Shown here in pieces: positions 7,178 through 14,108 of a stretch of DNA of 14,108 bases (positions are counted from its first letter, which is position 1; each line of letters opens with the position of its first letter). The stretch comes from an uncultured Acidaminococcus sp. (lineage in GTDB: Bacteria; Bacillota; Negativicutes; Acidaminococcales; Acidaminococcaceae), in the NCBI GenBank assembly GCA_900538365.1, contig UPXT01000056.1, positions 1-14,108 on the forward strand, written 5' to 3'. The notes under the pieces are model-generated. The model worked only from the letters and a program-made list of their open reading frames with translations, did no database searches and was not told the origin of the DNA. The position numbers and the translations under genes were made by a program.

Positions 7178-8142
7178 GGTTCATATCCTTTCAGGACTTC
7201 TTCCGGTTCATCAGGAAAAAGAATCTTTCCATAGGCATGATTGGCCATTTTCTTGATGCCGTAGACCACCATGGGCGATGCATCATAGACGTAACGGTCT
7301 GCCAGCGGTTCCATCCGCACAGAGTCCCTCATGGATGCGTAAAAAGGATCCGTAAAAAAGCCCTGCAAAAAATGCTCATAGGCCTCACTTTCAGACGGGT
7401 AGGGGTCAGAGACAAGGAAAAAATCCGGCCGTGCTGCAAGGATTGCTTCCTTCGACAAAGGCATCCCATTTTTAAGCCCCCCCTTACTAAGGCCGTTGAC
7501 CCAGCCGCCACGAGCGGCCAATTCATCGTAAAGGGACCCTGCCCCACCGTACTGACTCATGAGGGAAAGGAGGATGCCCACTGGCTTGCGGCTTTTTTGA
7601 CTTGCAGCAACCTCTTCAATCTGGTTCAGTTCGCGCTCCATCATGGTAATGACCTTACGGCCCACGATTTCCTGCCGCGTCAAAAGTGCAAGGAGGCGCA
7701 CATTGTCCTCAATCTGGGCCACCGTAACCGGTCCATGGCAGAAAAAAACGGGAATTCCCATTTCCTCTACTTTTTTTACAAGCAGCGGGTCTGACCAATC
7801 TGACGCGACAAAGACATCAGGGTGCAAGGCAGCGATGCTTTCCGGTGTATATTCCCGTACCTTTGTGAGTGTTTCCGTTTCCCTGGCAATAAAGGAAAGA
7901 CCGGGTTCGCTGTCAAGATAATAGGCACCTGCAAGATGACTTTTAGGAACGACCGTAAGGAGCGTCTCATCAAGGTGCAGGGAGTCTGTCAGGATGCGCC
8001 GCGGCTCGTGGGAAAGGGAAACGGTCTTTCCCCGGGCATCCACCGCCGTATAGGCGCCTTCTGTAGTGCTTTTGCCGCAGCCCGTCAGCAGCAAGAGAAA
8101 AAGGAAGAGGACGCACAATAAAAGCGCAGGCTTTCTTTTCAT
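7174..8142 (-). CDS. Periplasmic substrate-binding lipoprotein (BtuF/FecB/HmuT-like)
   Basis: Captures an iron complex, heme or corrinoid and hands it to an ABC importer. It is 322 residues. The N-terminus is a lipoprotein signal: basic KRK, a hydrophobic run, then the lipobox LTGC with Cys22 as the lipidated residue. The mature part has the two-lobe layout of cluster A-II binding proteins. The first lobe contains PESIAALHPDVFVAS and the second RPDFFLVSDPY. The start at ATG 8142 is preceded by AAAGGAGG with 6 bases spacing; the longer in-frame version from 8265 would overlap the receptor gene and has no signal peptide. It overlaps the ATPase by four bases. Substrate unresolved. Confidence 0.9.
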   Translation of the reverse strand: MKRKPALLLCVLFLFLLLLTGCGKSTTEGAYTAVDARGKTVSLSHEPRRILTDSLHLDETLLTVVPKSHLAGAYYLDSEPGLSFIARETETLTKVREYTPESIAALHPDVFVASDWSDPLLVKKVEEMGIPVFFCHGPVTVAQIEDNVRLLALLTRQEIVGRKVITMMERELNQIEEVAASQKSRKPVGILLSLMSQYGGAGSLYDELAARGGWVNGLSKGGLKNGMPLSKEAILAARPDFFLVSDPYPSESEAYEHFLQGFFTDPFYASMRDSVRMEPLADRYVYDASPMVVYGIKKMANHAYGKILFPDEPEEVLKGYEP

Positions 8143-8148
8143 GAGACG

Positions 8149-8156
8149 CCTCCTTT
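8149..8156 (-). promoter_or_regulatory. Ribosome binding site deciding the binding-protein start
   Basis: AAAGGAGG on the minus strand, 6 bases before ATG 8142. It fixes the lipoprotein start and lies just below the intergenic hairpin. Confidence 0.85.
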
Positions 8157-8166
8157 CATAGTAAGC

Positions 8167-8200
8167 AATAAGGGAACCGCCCGTAAGCGGTTCCCTTATT
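8167..8200 (-). terminator. Perfect 14-bp hairpin between receptor and binding-protein genes
   Basis: Arms AATAAGGGAACCGC and GCGGTTCCCTTATT around a six-base loop. There is no separate T-tract on the minus strand, only TTATT at the end of the stem. It may be a partial terminator or processing element that reduces transcription from the receptor gene into the transport operon. It could instead be an mRNA-stabilising structure. The stem is certain and the function is inferred. Confidence 0.6.
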
Positions 8201-8226
8201 ATATCATGGTTGGTCCTTCCTGTAAG
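8198..8226 (-). promoter_or_regulatory. Possible internal promoter for the binding protein-ATPase-exbBD-tonB operon
   Basis: A perfect -10 TATAAT (8198-8203) with an extended TG one base upstream, 17 bases from a weaker -35 CTTACA (8221-8226), minus strand. It lies in the gap after the receptor stop codon. The start of transcription would fall inside the left arm of the hairpin, so the hairpin would not form on this transcript. Confidence 0.5.
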
Positions 8227-8242
8227 GAGGATTTGGGCTATT

Positions 8243-10144
8243 TTAGAACTTATATTCAGCCCCAACGATGACGCGGCGGCCTGGCATAGGATAACTGTCC
8301 TGACCGTTTACGGCGCCGCCCATTTCTGCATAGGCCGCATTATTAAGGTTGTAAATCGTGGCAAAACCTGTCCAGTGCCTATCAAAAGTATAGCGGGCGT
8401 TGAGGTCCATCGTGAGATAGCGGTTTTCCCCGTAGCGCTCTTTAGAAAGGCCATTTGCCGCGCGGCCCACAAGGTTCACGTTCCACGCAGCATCATGGTA
8501 GCGGACACCAAACTGATAGTAGTTTGGTGCATAGTTGAGGTCGCGTTCGTAACCGTCGCCGTTTTGATCCTTGCGAACCTTCACATAAGTGTAAGAACCA
8601 TTAAGGTCCCAATGGTCATTCAGTTTATGGGTGGCCGAAATTTCAAAGCCTCGCTTTTTTTCACGGGCTACATTTAGAGAATGGTAGGCATAGGGATTGC
8701 TGTCGTCAACAACCCAGCGGATTGCATCATGAAGATCACTGTAGAAGGCACTTACATGCCAATCCGTCGCGGGTGAGGATTTAAAATCATAGCCTACAGT
8801 ATAGACATTGCCCGTTTCCGGTTTAAGATTGGGATTGGCAAAATAGCCGGATCCATTGCCCCAATCAGCCATATAATAAAGATCATCTGTATTGGGGACC
8901 TTGAAAACCTGATTCCACGCAAAATAGGCATGGCTGCCTTCATCAAATCTCTTGTTAAGGGCAGCGCTTCCCGTTGTGCGGCTTGCCACATGATGATAAT
9001 TGTCATAGCGAAGGCCCGTATTGAGCTGCCACGTCGGTGCAAATTCCCACTGATCTTGGAGATAAAAGGAACGGTTATCGTAGCTTTTTTTCTCATCGTA
9101 GTAGAAGGTATTGTTGGCGCTGGCATGACGGAACTCAGCCCCGGCAAGGAGACGATTTGTGTCAGAAAGGGCCACGTTTTGCTGACCTTCTACGGCCCAG
9201 TCCATTTCGTACATATGACCATAGTTGTAGTAGTGGTTGTAATTACGGTAAGCCCGCAGGAAACCGCTATTATTTTGATTGCGGTTCCAGTCATACATGA
9301 GACTCACGTTGTTGGTCTTTTTCGTCACAAAGGATGAGCTGAAATAATTTACAACAGAATAGGGGCTGAACCCATCAAGATTAGAATAATCATAGGTAAA
9401 GGTGAGACCATCTCTGTCGGTAAAGTCTTGGGTCAGTTTGAGGGACAGGCTGTCCTGCGTATAGTTGGACTGACCAGGCCATTTCTTGGTATCACCATTC
9501 GTGTCCTTATATTTAAGGTAGGAAACTTTTTCGCGGTTTCCGGCTGCAACAAGACCAGTCCTGCCCTTTTTCCCGCCTACATCAAACCCCCACTGCTGAT
9601 TGCCCCAAGAGCCATAGCCTACATGAACTTTGCCCGATACCTTTTCCGGGGATTTCGTGATGATGTTAATGACGCCGCCCACGGCATCAGCCCCATATAC
9701 GGTGGAAACACCGCCCTTGACGATTTCAATATGATCGATCAGATCCACAGGCGGCAGCGTATTGGCATCAAAGGTCACCCGCGTCGACGTATTGCCCATA
9801 CTGGTATTGACGCGGCGGCCATCAACGAGGAACAGGACTCGTTCTTCTCCATTAAGAAAAACGCTTGCCCCATTGGTGCCAAGACCATTTCTTACAACCC
9901 GCACACCCGGTACATTTTCAAGGGCATCGGCAACGGAACGGCTGTTCCAGTTTGCCAGGTCTTCACTGGAAACAAGGCTCACATTGGCCGGTGTATCAAC
10001 CTTCTTATTTTCCATCCGGTTTGCCGTAATGACAATTTCCTGCACGTTCTCATCGGCAGTTTCAGCTGCCCATACTGGCAGGACACGCCCCATGATGAGC
10101 ATCCCCAGGACACCTAGGGCAACTTGATGCTTCCCAAAAATCAA
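8243..10144 (-). CDS. TonB-dependent outer-membrane receptor (BtuB-like)
   Basis: Gated 22-strand beta-barrel that imports a scarce ligand (iron chelate, heme or corrinoid) using TonB. The signal peptide covers residues 1 to about 27 (AAAE-type end at VWAAE). A TonB box-like EIVITANRM lies at 36-44. The plug follows, with DALENVPGVRVVRNG, VDGRRVN and VYGADAVGGVINIITK. The rest is barrel rich in aromatic alternating strands, ending in the terminal Phe633 of AEYKF. The start is taken as TTG 10144, because GGAGGAGG (10154-10161) lies 9 bases upstream and this start gives the full signal peptide; the next ATG (residue 15) would cut it. The plug resembles BtuB, but no cobalamin riboswitch is visible upstream, so the ligand is left open. 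It precedes the uptake operon. Confidence 0.93.
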   Translation of the reverse strand: MIFGKHQVALGVLGMLIMGRVLPVWAAETADENVQEIVITANRMENKKVDTPANVSLVSSEDLANWNSRSVADALENVPGVRVVRNGLGTNGASVFLNGEERVLFLVDGRRVNTSMGNTSTRVTFDANTLPPVDLIDHIEIVKGGVSTVYGADAVGGVINIITKSPEKVSGKVHVGYGSWGNQQWGFDVGGKKGRTGLVAAGNREKVSYLKYKDTNGDTKKWPGQSNYTQDSLSLKLTQDFTDRDGLTFTYDYSNLDGFSPYSVVNYFSSSFVTKKTNNVSLMYDWNRNQNNSGFLRAYRNYNHYYNYGHMYEMDWAVEGQQNVALSDTNRLLAGAEFRHASANNTFYYDEKKSYDNRSFYLQDQWEFAPTWQLNTGLRYDNYHHVASRTTGSAALNKRFDEGSHAYFAWNQVFKVPNTDDLYYMADWGNGSGYFANPNLKPETGNVYTVGYDFKSSPATDWHVSAFYSDLHDAIRWVVDDSNPYAYHSLNVAREKKRGFEISATHKLNDHWDLNGSYTYVKVRKDQNGDGYERDLNYAPNYYQFGVRYHDAAWNVNLVGRAANGLSKERYGENRYLTMDLNARYTFDRHWTGFATIYNLNNAAYAEMGGAVNGQDSYPMPGRRVIVGAEYKF

Positions 10145-10153
10145 AATAAACAG

Positions 10154-10161
10154 CCTCCTCC
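10154..10161 (-). promoter_or_regulatory. Ribosome binding site supporting a TTG start of the receptor
   Basis: GGAGGAGG on the minus strand, 9 bases before TTG 10144. No ATG lies at a suitable distance. Confidence 0.75.
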
Positions 10162-10183
10162 AAGTTTCTTTTATTGCATTCCT

Positions 10184-10212
10184 ATTTTACTAAAGCCTAA
10201 CAGAAAGTACAA
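10184..10212 (-). promoter_or_regulatory. Sigma-A-type promoter of the TonB-dependent receptor
   Basis: -35 TTGTAC (10207-10212), 17-base spacer, -10 TAAAAT (10184-10189), minus strand. The leader to the TTG start would be about 33 bases, which leaves no room for a riboswitch downstream of this start. Confidence 0.7.
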
Positions 10213-10228
10213 TCGATGGTATATCGAT
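10212..10228. promoter_or_regulatory. ATCGAT-N5-ATCGAT dyad touching the receptor -35
   Basis: Two copies of the self-complementary hexamer ATCGAT separated by five bases, immediately upstream of and touching the -35. The layout fits an operator or activator site. No known regulator can be named from it. Confidence 0.4.
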
Positions 10229-10247
10229 AAATCTCCTTATTCTTCTA

Positions 10248-10264
10248 TAGGAACCCGCTTCCTA
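10248..10264. promoter_or_regulatory. TAGGAA-N5-TTCCTA dyad upstream of the receptor promoter
   Basis: A perfect 6-bp inverted repeat around a GC-rich five-base centre, with imperfect extension (TATA on both flanks), about 36 bases above the -35. It could be a protein-binding site or a short hairpin. It does not match a Fur box by eye. Confidence 0.35.
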
Positions 10265-10333
10265 GTATACCAAGGGCATATCCCATTTAATAATACAATA
10301 ATAGTTAATGAACCCATAACTTTAAGGTATAGC

Positions 10334-10373
10334 AAAAAAGACTGCAAAGAGAATTCTTATTTCTCTGCAGTCT
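10334..10373 (-). terminator. Rho-independent terminator of the ecfA1-ecfA2-ecfT-truA operon
   Basis: On the minus strand AGACTGCA plus GAGAA pairs with TTCTC plus TGCAGTCT, with a two-base bulge, and runs directly into six T. The left arm overlaps the last codons of truA. Confidence 0.9.
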
Positions 10374-11118
10374 CTTCCGGGTAGGATACATGAATAAGGG
10401 ATAATCCGCAGGCAGGCGCCGCCATGCCGGCCTTTTTTCGGTCCTTTGCGGCCATGACAGCGGCAAAATCATCCTGATTCCACTCTCCTGTCCCCACTTT
10501 TACAAGGCAGCCGACAATGTTCCGCACCATGCGGTAGAGAAAGCCATCACCCCGAATCGTAAAGAAGAAACGTTCCTTTTCCTGCGTCCAATAAGCTTCA
10601 TAAAGGGTTCGTACGGGAGACGTTTTTTCGCTTCCTTGGTTCTTGAAGGAAGAAAAATCATGGGTCCCGATAAGAAGGGCCGCCGCTTCATTCATGGCAG
10701 ATAATTGAAGAGGCTTCCGCACTTCCCAGGCATAGCGCCGCGCGCAGGGATCCGGCAGAGGCGCATAAAGGACAGTATAGCGATAGGTCTTATCAAGAGC
10801 GTCAAAGCGAGCATGAAAGCCATCAGGCTTTATAAAGGCTTCGCGAACCGCAATATCAGGCGGCAGAAGATGCTGCAGGGCACGCCGATAATTCTCCGGT
10901 GGAATGGGTGACGATGTTGTAAAGGAAATGACCTGGCCCAAGGCATGGACCCCTGCATCCGTACGGCCTGCAGCCTTGACGAGAATTTTCTCATGAAGGG
11001 CCGTGGAAAGTGCCTTTTCAAGAACCTGCTGAACACCGACACCATAGTCCTTTTGGCGCTGGAACCCTTGGTAATTGGTGCCATCGTAAGCAACCACAGC
11101 CATGATGGTCTTTTTCAT
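10357..11118 (-). CDS. truA: tRNA pseudouridine synthase A
   Basis: Converts uridines 38-40 of the tRNA anticodon arm to pseudouridine. The 253-residue length is typical. The catalytic motif GRTDAGVHALGQV places the nucleophile at Asp54. YDGTNYQGFQRQ (11-22) and the late motif GDGFLYRMVRNIVG fit the family. The ATG start forms an ATGA overlap with ecfT, so it is the last gene of the ecf operon. This linkage is common in Firmicutes, although truA has no known role in transport. The stop codon is inside the terminator's left arm. Confidence 0.96.
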   Translation of the reverse strand: MKKTIMAVVAYDGTNYQGFQRQKDYGVGVQQVLEKALSTALHEKILVKAAGRTDAGVHALGQVISFTTSSPIPPENYRRALQHLLPPDIAVREAFIKPDGFHARFDALDKTYRYTVLYAPLPDPCARRYAWEVRKPLQLSAMNEAAALLIGTHDFSSFKNQGSEKTSPVRTLYEAYWTQEKERFFFTIRGDGFLYRMVRNIVGCLVKVGTGEWNQDDFAAVMAAKDRKKAGMAAPACGLSLIHVSYPEETAEK

Positions 11119-11921
11119 GCGCCCGTCCCCCAGCGCAGGTACACAAGAACGCTAAAGAGAAGCAGCATAACGGCAAGGGCGGCGCCATCCCGTTTTCCGT
11201 AAACAAGTTCATGCATCCGTGTCCGACCTTCTCCACCATGGTAGCAACGCGCTTCCATGGCAAGGGCAAGCTCATCGGCCCGCCGGAAAGAGGAAATAAA
11301 AAGAGGAATCAGGATCGGCAGCAGATTCTTAGCCCGCTGGACGAGATTGCCTGATGAAAAATCAGCGCCGCGGGACATTTGTGCCTTCATAATACGGTCC
11401 GTTTCCTCAAGGAGGGTCGGAATGAAACGCAGGGCGATAGTCATCATCATGGCAAGTTCATGGGCAGGCACGCCAATACGGCGGAATGGCCGCAGCAGGC
11501 TTTCAATGCCGTCCGTAAGGACAATGGGTGACGTCGTAAAGGTCATGAGGCTCGAGACAAGAAGGAGCATGACAAGACGGAGAGACATCTTGACGCCCAT
11601 GATGATGCCTTCCTTAGTGAGGCTCAGGAATTTCCAGTGCCAGAGCACTTCCCCAGGATCAGTAAAAAAGTGGATCAAAAGGGTCAAAAGAATGATAACC
11701 CAGAGCGGTTTGATGGATTTCAGCAAAAGACCGGGCGGCAGTTTGGCAAGTCCTGCTGCAAGGACCAAAAAGGCGATAAGGAGCCCGTATCCAAGCGGCT
11801 CAGATGCCAAAAAGACCATGACCATATAAAACAGGACGCCCAGGATCTTGGTCCTTGGATCAAGGTGATGGATGGGTGACGAACCAGGATAGTACTGTCC
11901 TAACGTAATTTCTGTCAGCAT
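11115..11921 (-). CDS. ecfT: ECF transporter transmembrane scaffold EcfT
   Basis: T-component that couples the ATPases EcfA1/A2 to exchangeable S-components such as BioY. The 268-residue protein starts MLTEITLGQYYPG and contains HHLDPRTKI at 18-26, typical of EcfT. Hydrophobic segments lie at about 27-58, 66-85, 108-130 and 247-264. The two cytosolic coupling motifs are SRG (183-185, in place of the usual ARG) and ARC (224-226 in MEARCYHGG). The start is ATG 11921, because AAGGGG lies 8 bases upstream and the N-terminus then fits the family; an in-frame GTG at 11930 is rejected. It overlaps ecfA2 by seven bases and truA by four. Confidence 0.94.
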   Translation of the reverse strand: MLTEITLGQYYPGSSPIHHLDPRTKILGVLFYMVMVFLASEPLGYGLLIAFLVLAAGLAKLPPGLLLKSIKPLWVIILLTLLIHFFTDPGEVLWHWKFLSLTKEGIIMGVKMSLRLVMLLLVSSLMTFTTSPIVLTDGIESLLRPFRRIGVPAHELAMMMTIALRFIPTLLEETDRIMKAQMSRGADFSSGNLVQRAKNLLPILIPLFISSFRRADELALAMEARCYHGGEGRTRMHELVYGKRDGAALAVMLLLFSVLVYLRWGTGA

Positions 11922-12778
11922 ACCTTCCACCCCTTTGCCTTTTGAATGGCCCTGATGAGTTCTTTTTTCGTAAGCGGCGTTCCCTCAAGGGGAAGGCCAT
12001 TCTCGCGGAGCTCCTGGGCAAGCTTGACACTTTCCGGCACGTCCATGGAAAGACGCTGGAGGGTCTTTCCTTCCGTTGTAAAGATATGGCGGCTGGGTCC
12101 GTCCAAATGAAGTTTGCCGCCGCTCATGACAAGGACGCGGCTGGCGTACTGGGCCGCTTCCTCCATGGAATGGGTAATGAGAATGACACCCATTTGGCGC
12201 TTTTCAAAGATTTTCATCAGCTGGGAGAAAATGTTGTCCCGGCTCACAGGATCAAGGCCGGCACTGGGCTCATCCATGATCAGGTAATCCGGTTCCATGG
12301 CAACGACGCCAGCGATGGCAACGCGGCGCATCTGGCCTCCGGAAAGCTGAAAGGGAGAACGCTGGGAAAACGTATCAAAATCTAGGTCAACAAAGGCCAT
12401 GGCGCGCCGTACCGAGGCTTCTACCTCATCTTCACTTTTTTTCTGATTGCGGGGCCCAAAGGCAATATCTTCATAAATGGTTTCAGCAAAAAGCTGGTGT
12501 TCCGGATACTGGAAAACCATGCCGACCTTACTGCGGCCAGCTTTTGCCGCAGCATCTTTTCCTGCAAGGTCCACCCCATCGACGCGGACCGCACCCGCAT
12601 CAGGATGGAGCAGGCCGTTCAAATGCTCTGCAAGGGTTGATTTGCCGCTTCCCGTATGACCAATAAGAGCCACGAATTCACCCTTACTCACCGTAAAGGA
12701 CACATCATCAAGTGCCTTGTTCTCAAGGGCCGTATGGGCCATATAGGTATAGGAAATATGATCTACTTCGATGGACAT
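11915..12778 (-). CDS. ecfA2: ECF transporter ATPase EcfA2
   Basis: Second ATPase of the energy-coupling heterodimer, cytosolic face. Walker A GHTGSGKST (40-48), Q-loop FQYPEHQLF (Q90), signature LSGGQMRR (145-152), Walker B YLIMDEPSAGLD from 165, switch H203. The C-terminal extension (about 235-287) is longer than in ordinary importers, as usual for Ecf ATPases. The ATG start lies 16 bases inside the 3' end of ecfA1. The FQYPEHQLF loop is typical of the A2 subunit, whereas its neighbour has FQNPDNQIV. Confidence 0.95.
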   Translation of the reverse strand: MSIEVDHISYTYMAHTALENKALDDVSFTVSKGEFVALIGHTGSGKSTLAEHLNGLLHPDAGAVRVDGVDLAGKDAAAKAGRSKVGMVFQYPEHQLFAETIYEDIAFGPRNQKKSEDEVEASVRRAMAFVDLDFDTFSQRSPFQLSGGQMRRVAIAGVVAMEPDYLIMDEPSAGLDPVSRDNIFSQLMKIFEKRQMGVILITHSMEEAAQYASRVLVMSGGKLHLDGPSRHIFTTEGKTLQRLSMDVPESVKLAQELRENGLPLEGTPLTKKELIRAIQKAKGWKVC

Positions 12779-13599
12779 AGTGCTTCACACAGCTCCTCAT
12801 GGGTCAGGATTTTCGGCAGGTCGTGACCGCCTTTTTCAAGGGCCGATGCCACTTCCGCCGCAAGGGGACACTCAAGGCCCAACGCACGGATTCGATCCAC
12901 CTGGGTAAAGACTTCCTTCGGTGACCCCGTAAGCTCAATATGGCCGTCCTTCATGGCAATAATGCGGTCCGCCAAAATGGCTTCTTCCATCTTGTGCGTA
13001 ATATAGACAATGGTAATGCCCTTGTCCTTATTGAGATGCATCACCGTGTCAACAATGTCCTTGCGCCCTTTCGGGTCGAGCATGGCCGTTGGCTCGTCAA
13101 AGACAATGCATTTGGGTTCAAGAGCGACCACGCCGGCAATCGCTATGCGCTGTTTTTGGCCCCCCGATAAGCGATGCGGCGCGGATTTGGCATAAGAAAG
13201 CATGCCTACATCAGTAAGGGCCTTTTCCACACGAGGCCGGATTTCGGGTCCTGGCACGCCAATATTTTCAAGACCAAAGGCCACATCTTCTTCGACGACG
13301 GCTGCAACGATCTGATTATCAGGATTCTGGAAAACCATGCCCACGGTTTGACGCACCTGCCAAAGGTTTTCCTCAACAGACGTATCAAGTCCGCCGACCA
13401 GACAAGTTCCCTTCGTCGGCGTCAAAAGGGCATTGAAATGACGAGCCAACGTTGACTTGCCGCTCCCATTGGTGCCAATGATGGCTACAAATTCACCAGG
13501 CATGATGGATAAACTGATGCCATCCAGGGCTGTCATTTCTTCATTTTGCCCATCCACATACGTGTGGGTGAGCGCTCTTGTTTCGATAATTGGGTCCAT
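12763..13599 (-). CDS. ecfA1: ECF transporter ATPase EcfA1
   Basis: First ATPase of the shared energy-coupling module. Walker A GTNGSGKST (42-50), Q-loop FQNPDNQIV (Q91), signature LSGGQKQR (144-151), Walker B CIVFDEPTAMLD from 164, switch H202. FQNPDNQ is the typical A1 form. The start is ATG 13599, with GGAGGT 4-5 bases upstream. An ATG at 13611 would sit almost at the predicted transcription start and have no ribosome site. It is the first gene of ecfA1-ecfA2-ecfT-truA. The module can serve several vitamin S-components, including BioY encoded at 2715-3290. Confidence 0.95.
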   Translation of the reverse strand: MDPIIETRALTHTYVDGQNEEMTALDGISLSIMPGEFVAIIGTNGSGKSTLARHFNALLTPTKGTCLVGGLDTSVEENLWQVRQTVGMVFQNPDNQIVAAVVEEDVAFGLENIGVPGPEIRPRVEKALTDVGMLSYAKSAPHRLSGGQKQRIAIAGVVALEPKCIVFDEPTAMLDPKGRKDIVDTVMHLNKDKGITIVYITHKMEEAILADRIIAMKDGHIELTGSPKEVFTQVDRIRALGLECPLAAEVASALEKGGHDLPKILTHEELCEALCPSK

Positions 13600-13619
13600 A
13601 GTAACCTCCATGACATACC

Positions 13620-13649
13620 ATTATATTATTGTTACCCGGACTGGGTCAA
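13620..13649 (-). promoter_or_regulatory. Strong sigma-A promoter of the ecf-truA operon
   Basis: -35 TTGACC (13644-13649), 18-base spacer, perfect -10 TATAAT (13620-13625), minus strand. The predicted transcription start near 13613 gives a short leader of about 14 bases to ATG 13599. No riboswitch or operator is visible in the leader. Confidence 0.8.
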
Positions 13650-13665
13650 TGGAGAGCCCTAAAGT

Positions 13666-14108
13666 TCATGGATAAAAGCATTTTTCAAACCCAGCAGGCA
13701 ACTCCCTCAAAAAGGTTCTGCACGCTTTTTTCACCATCCCATGCAATGAATTTACTATCTCTTGAGCCTCATCTATATCGACAGTTAGGTAACTTCGTCC
13801 CTCGATATATTCTTTCGTTTCCTTGATCTGCCGATTTTATTTTTCCAGGTTCATCGTTAAGGAGATTTGTCCCTTGGACACTTCTTCATCAATCATGTTT
13901 TTAGTTTCTGAAGACTTCTTGGCATGGAGTTGAAAAATCAAATCTTTGAATCTCGACGCCTTCTTACCCAACAACTCAAAGTTCCTTGCCTTCTCCATCC
14001 AGCCAGCCCTACCGGCCTTCCACTCTTCACGCCTTTTGGCGCCCAGGATTTTTTCCTGGACAGAAATTGGCTGGTTATGCAGCCATTCACTTCCCCGGCC
14101 TTCGAAGT
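13666..14108 (-). pseudogene. Decayed 3' end of a phage minor-head/Ntox50-like gene with an in-frame stop
   Basis: Reading in from the right edge, one minus-strand frame codes 89 residues to a TAA at 13837-13839, then 56 more residues to a TGA at 13666-13668. The first part contains GSEWLHNQPISVQEKILGAKRREEWKAG, which looks like the W-L-x-x-Q-P...Q-x-x-I-L-G...R...W-x-x-G segment near the end of phage minor-head (SPP1 gp7-type) proteins. The second part, IKETKEYIEGRSYLTVDIDEAQEIV, resembles the start of the polymorphic-toxin-50 domain that often follows it. The stop sits between them in the same frame, so a single CAA or CAG to TAA change would explain it. Similarity fades after SLHG and the domain's later conserved part is missing. 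The gene runs out of the window. Family assignment is from memory of the motifs; the interrupted frame is directly visible. Confidence 0.6.

Noticed and set aside
8210..8677. A 155-codon plus-strand open frame opposite the receptor 3' end
   Set aside because: Antisense shadow of the barrel-coding sequence with no initiation signal.
9428..10117. A 229-codon plus-strand open frame opposite the receptor gene
   Set aside because: It is antisense to the plug region of a clearly functional receptor, has no ribosome site or promoter, and its residues show no family pattern.
10294..10312. AT-rich stretch upstream of the receptor as a Fur box
   Set aside because: It has repeated AATAAT-like steps but no inverted symmetry of the GATAAT type, so I do not call it.
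10145..10333. Cobalamin riboswitch upstream of the BtuB-like receptor
   Set aside because: No B12-box-like sequence or multi-stem architecture is visible, and the predicted leader is only about 33 bases.
10124..10384. An 86-codon plus-strand frame in the gap between receptor and truA
   Set aside because: It crosses the receptor promoter and the truA terminator and is low-complexity, so it is best explained as regulatory DNA.

Overview
The window reads as chromosome of a diderm Firmicute, most likely a member of the Negativicutes (Veillonella/Acidaminococcus/Megasphaera type). The reason is a combination that is rare elsewhere. It has a TonB-dependent outer-membrane receptor with its ExbB-ExbD-TonB energiser, next to a Firmicutes-style ecfA1-ecfA2-ecfT-truA operon and a BioY biotin S-component. 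The genus is inference. Every confident gene lies on the minus strand and transcription runs from right to left.

Region 1 (about 136-3856) is a tight four-gene operon: a MaoC-like hotdog protein, the biotin transporter bioY, a thiolase and an AMP-forming acyl-CoA ligase. All junctions overlap. A good sigma-A promoter sits at its head, and a dyad resembling a BirA (biotin repressor) operator covers the -10 and spacer. A bipartite hairpin with a T-tract closes it. The gene set matches the BirA-controlled yhfU-yhfT-yhfS (bioY-ligase-thiolase) group of Bacillus subtilis, with an added hotdog gene. The thiolase lacks the C-terminal catalytic cysteine.

Region 2 (about 3862-10212) is a TonB-linked uptake locus. 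It holds a BtuB-like outer-membrane receptor, a periplasmic-binding lipoprotein, an ABC ATPase, exbB, exbD, tonB with a Gly/Ser-rich linker, and a secreted DUF3298-type protein. No membrane permease gene is present. The receptor has its own promoter with two dyads upstream, and the binding protein gene has a second, internal promoter with a strong hairpin. A terminator hairpin lies between this locus and region 1.

Region 3 (about 10334-13649) is ecfA1-ecfA2-ecfT-truA, the shared energising module for ECF vitamin transporters plus tRNA pseudouridine synthase A. It has its own promoter (TTGACC-N18-TATAAT) and a strong terminator. The module can plausibly power BioY, which has no ATPase or T-component of its own in region 1. 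The ribosomal-protein genes that usually flank this block in Firmicutes are absent.

Region 4 (13666-14108) at first looks empty. On the minus strand it carries the decayed 3' end of a gene resembling a phage minor-head protein with a polymorphic-toxin-50-like (Ntox50) tail. The gene is interrupted by an in-frame TAA and loses its similarity before the end of the domain. Bases 1-135 hold nothing I can assign.
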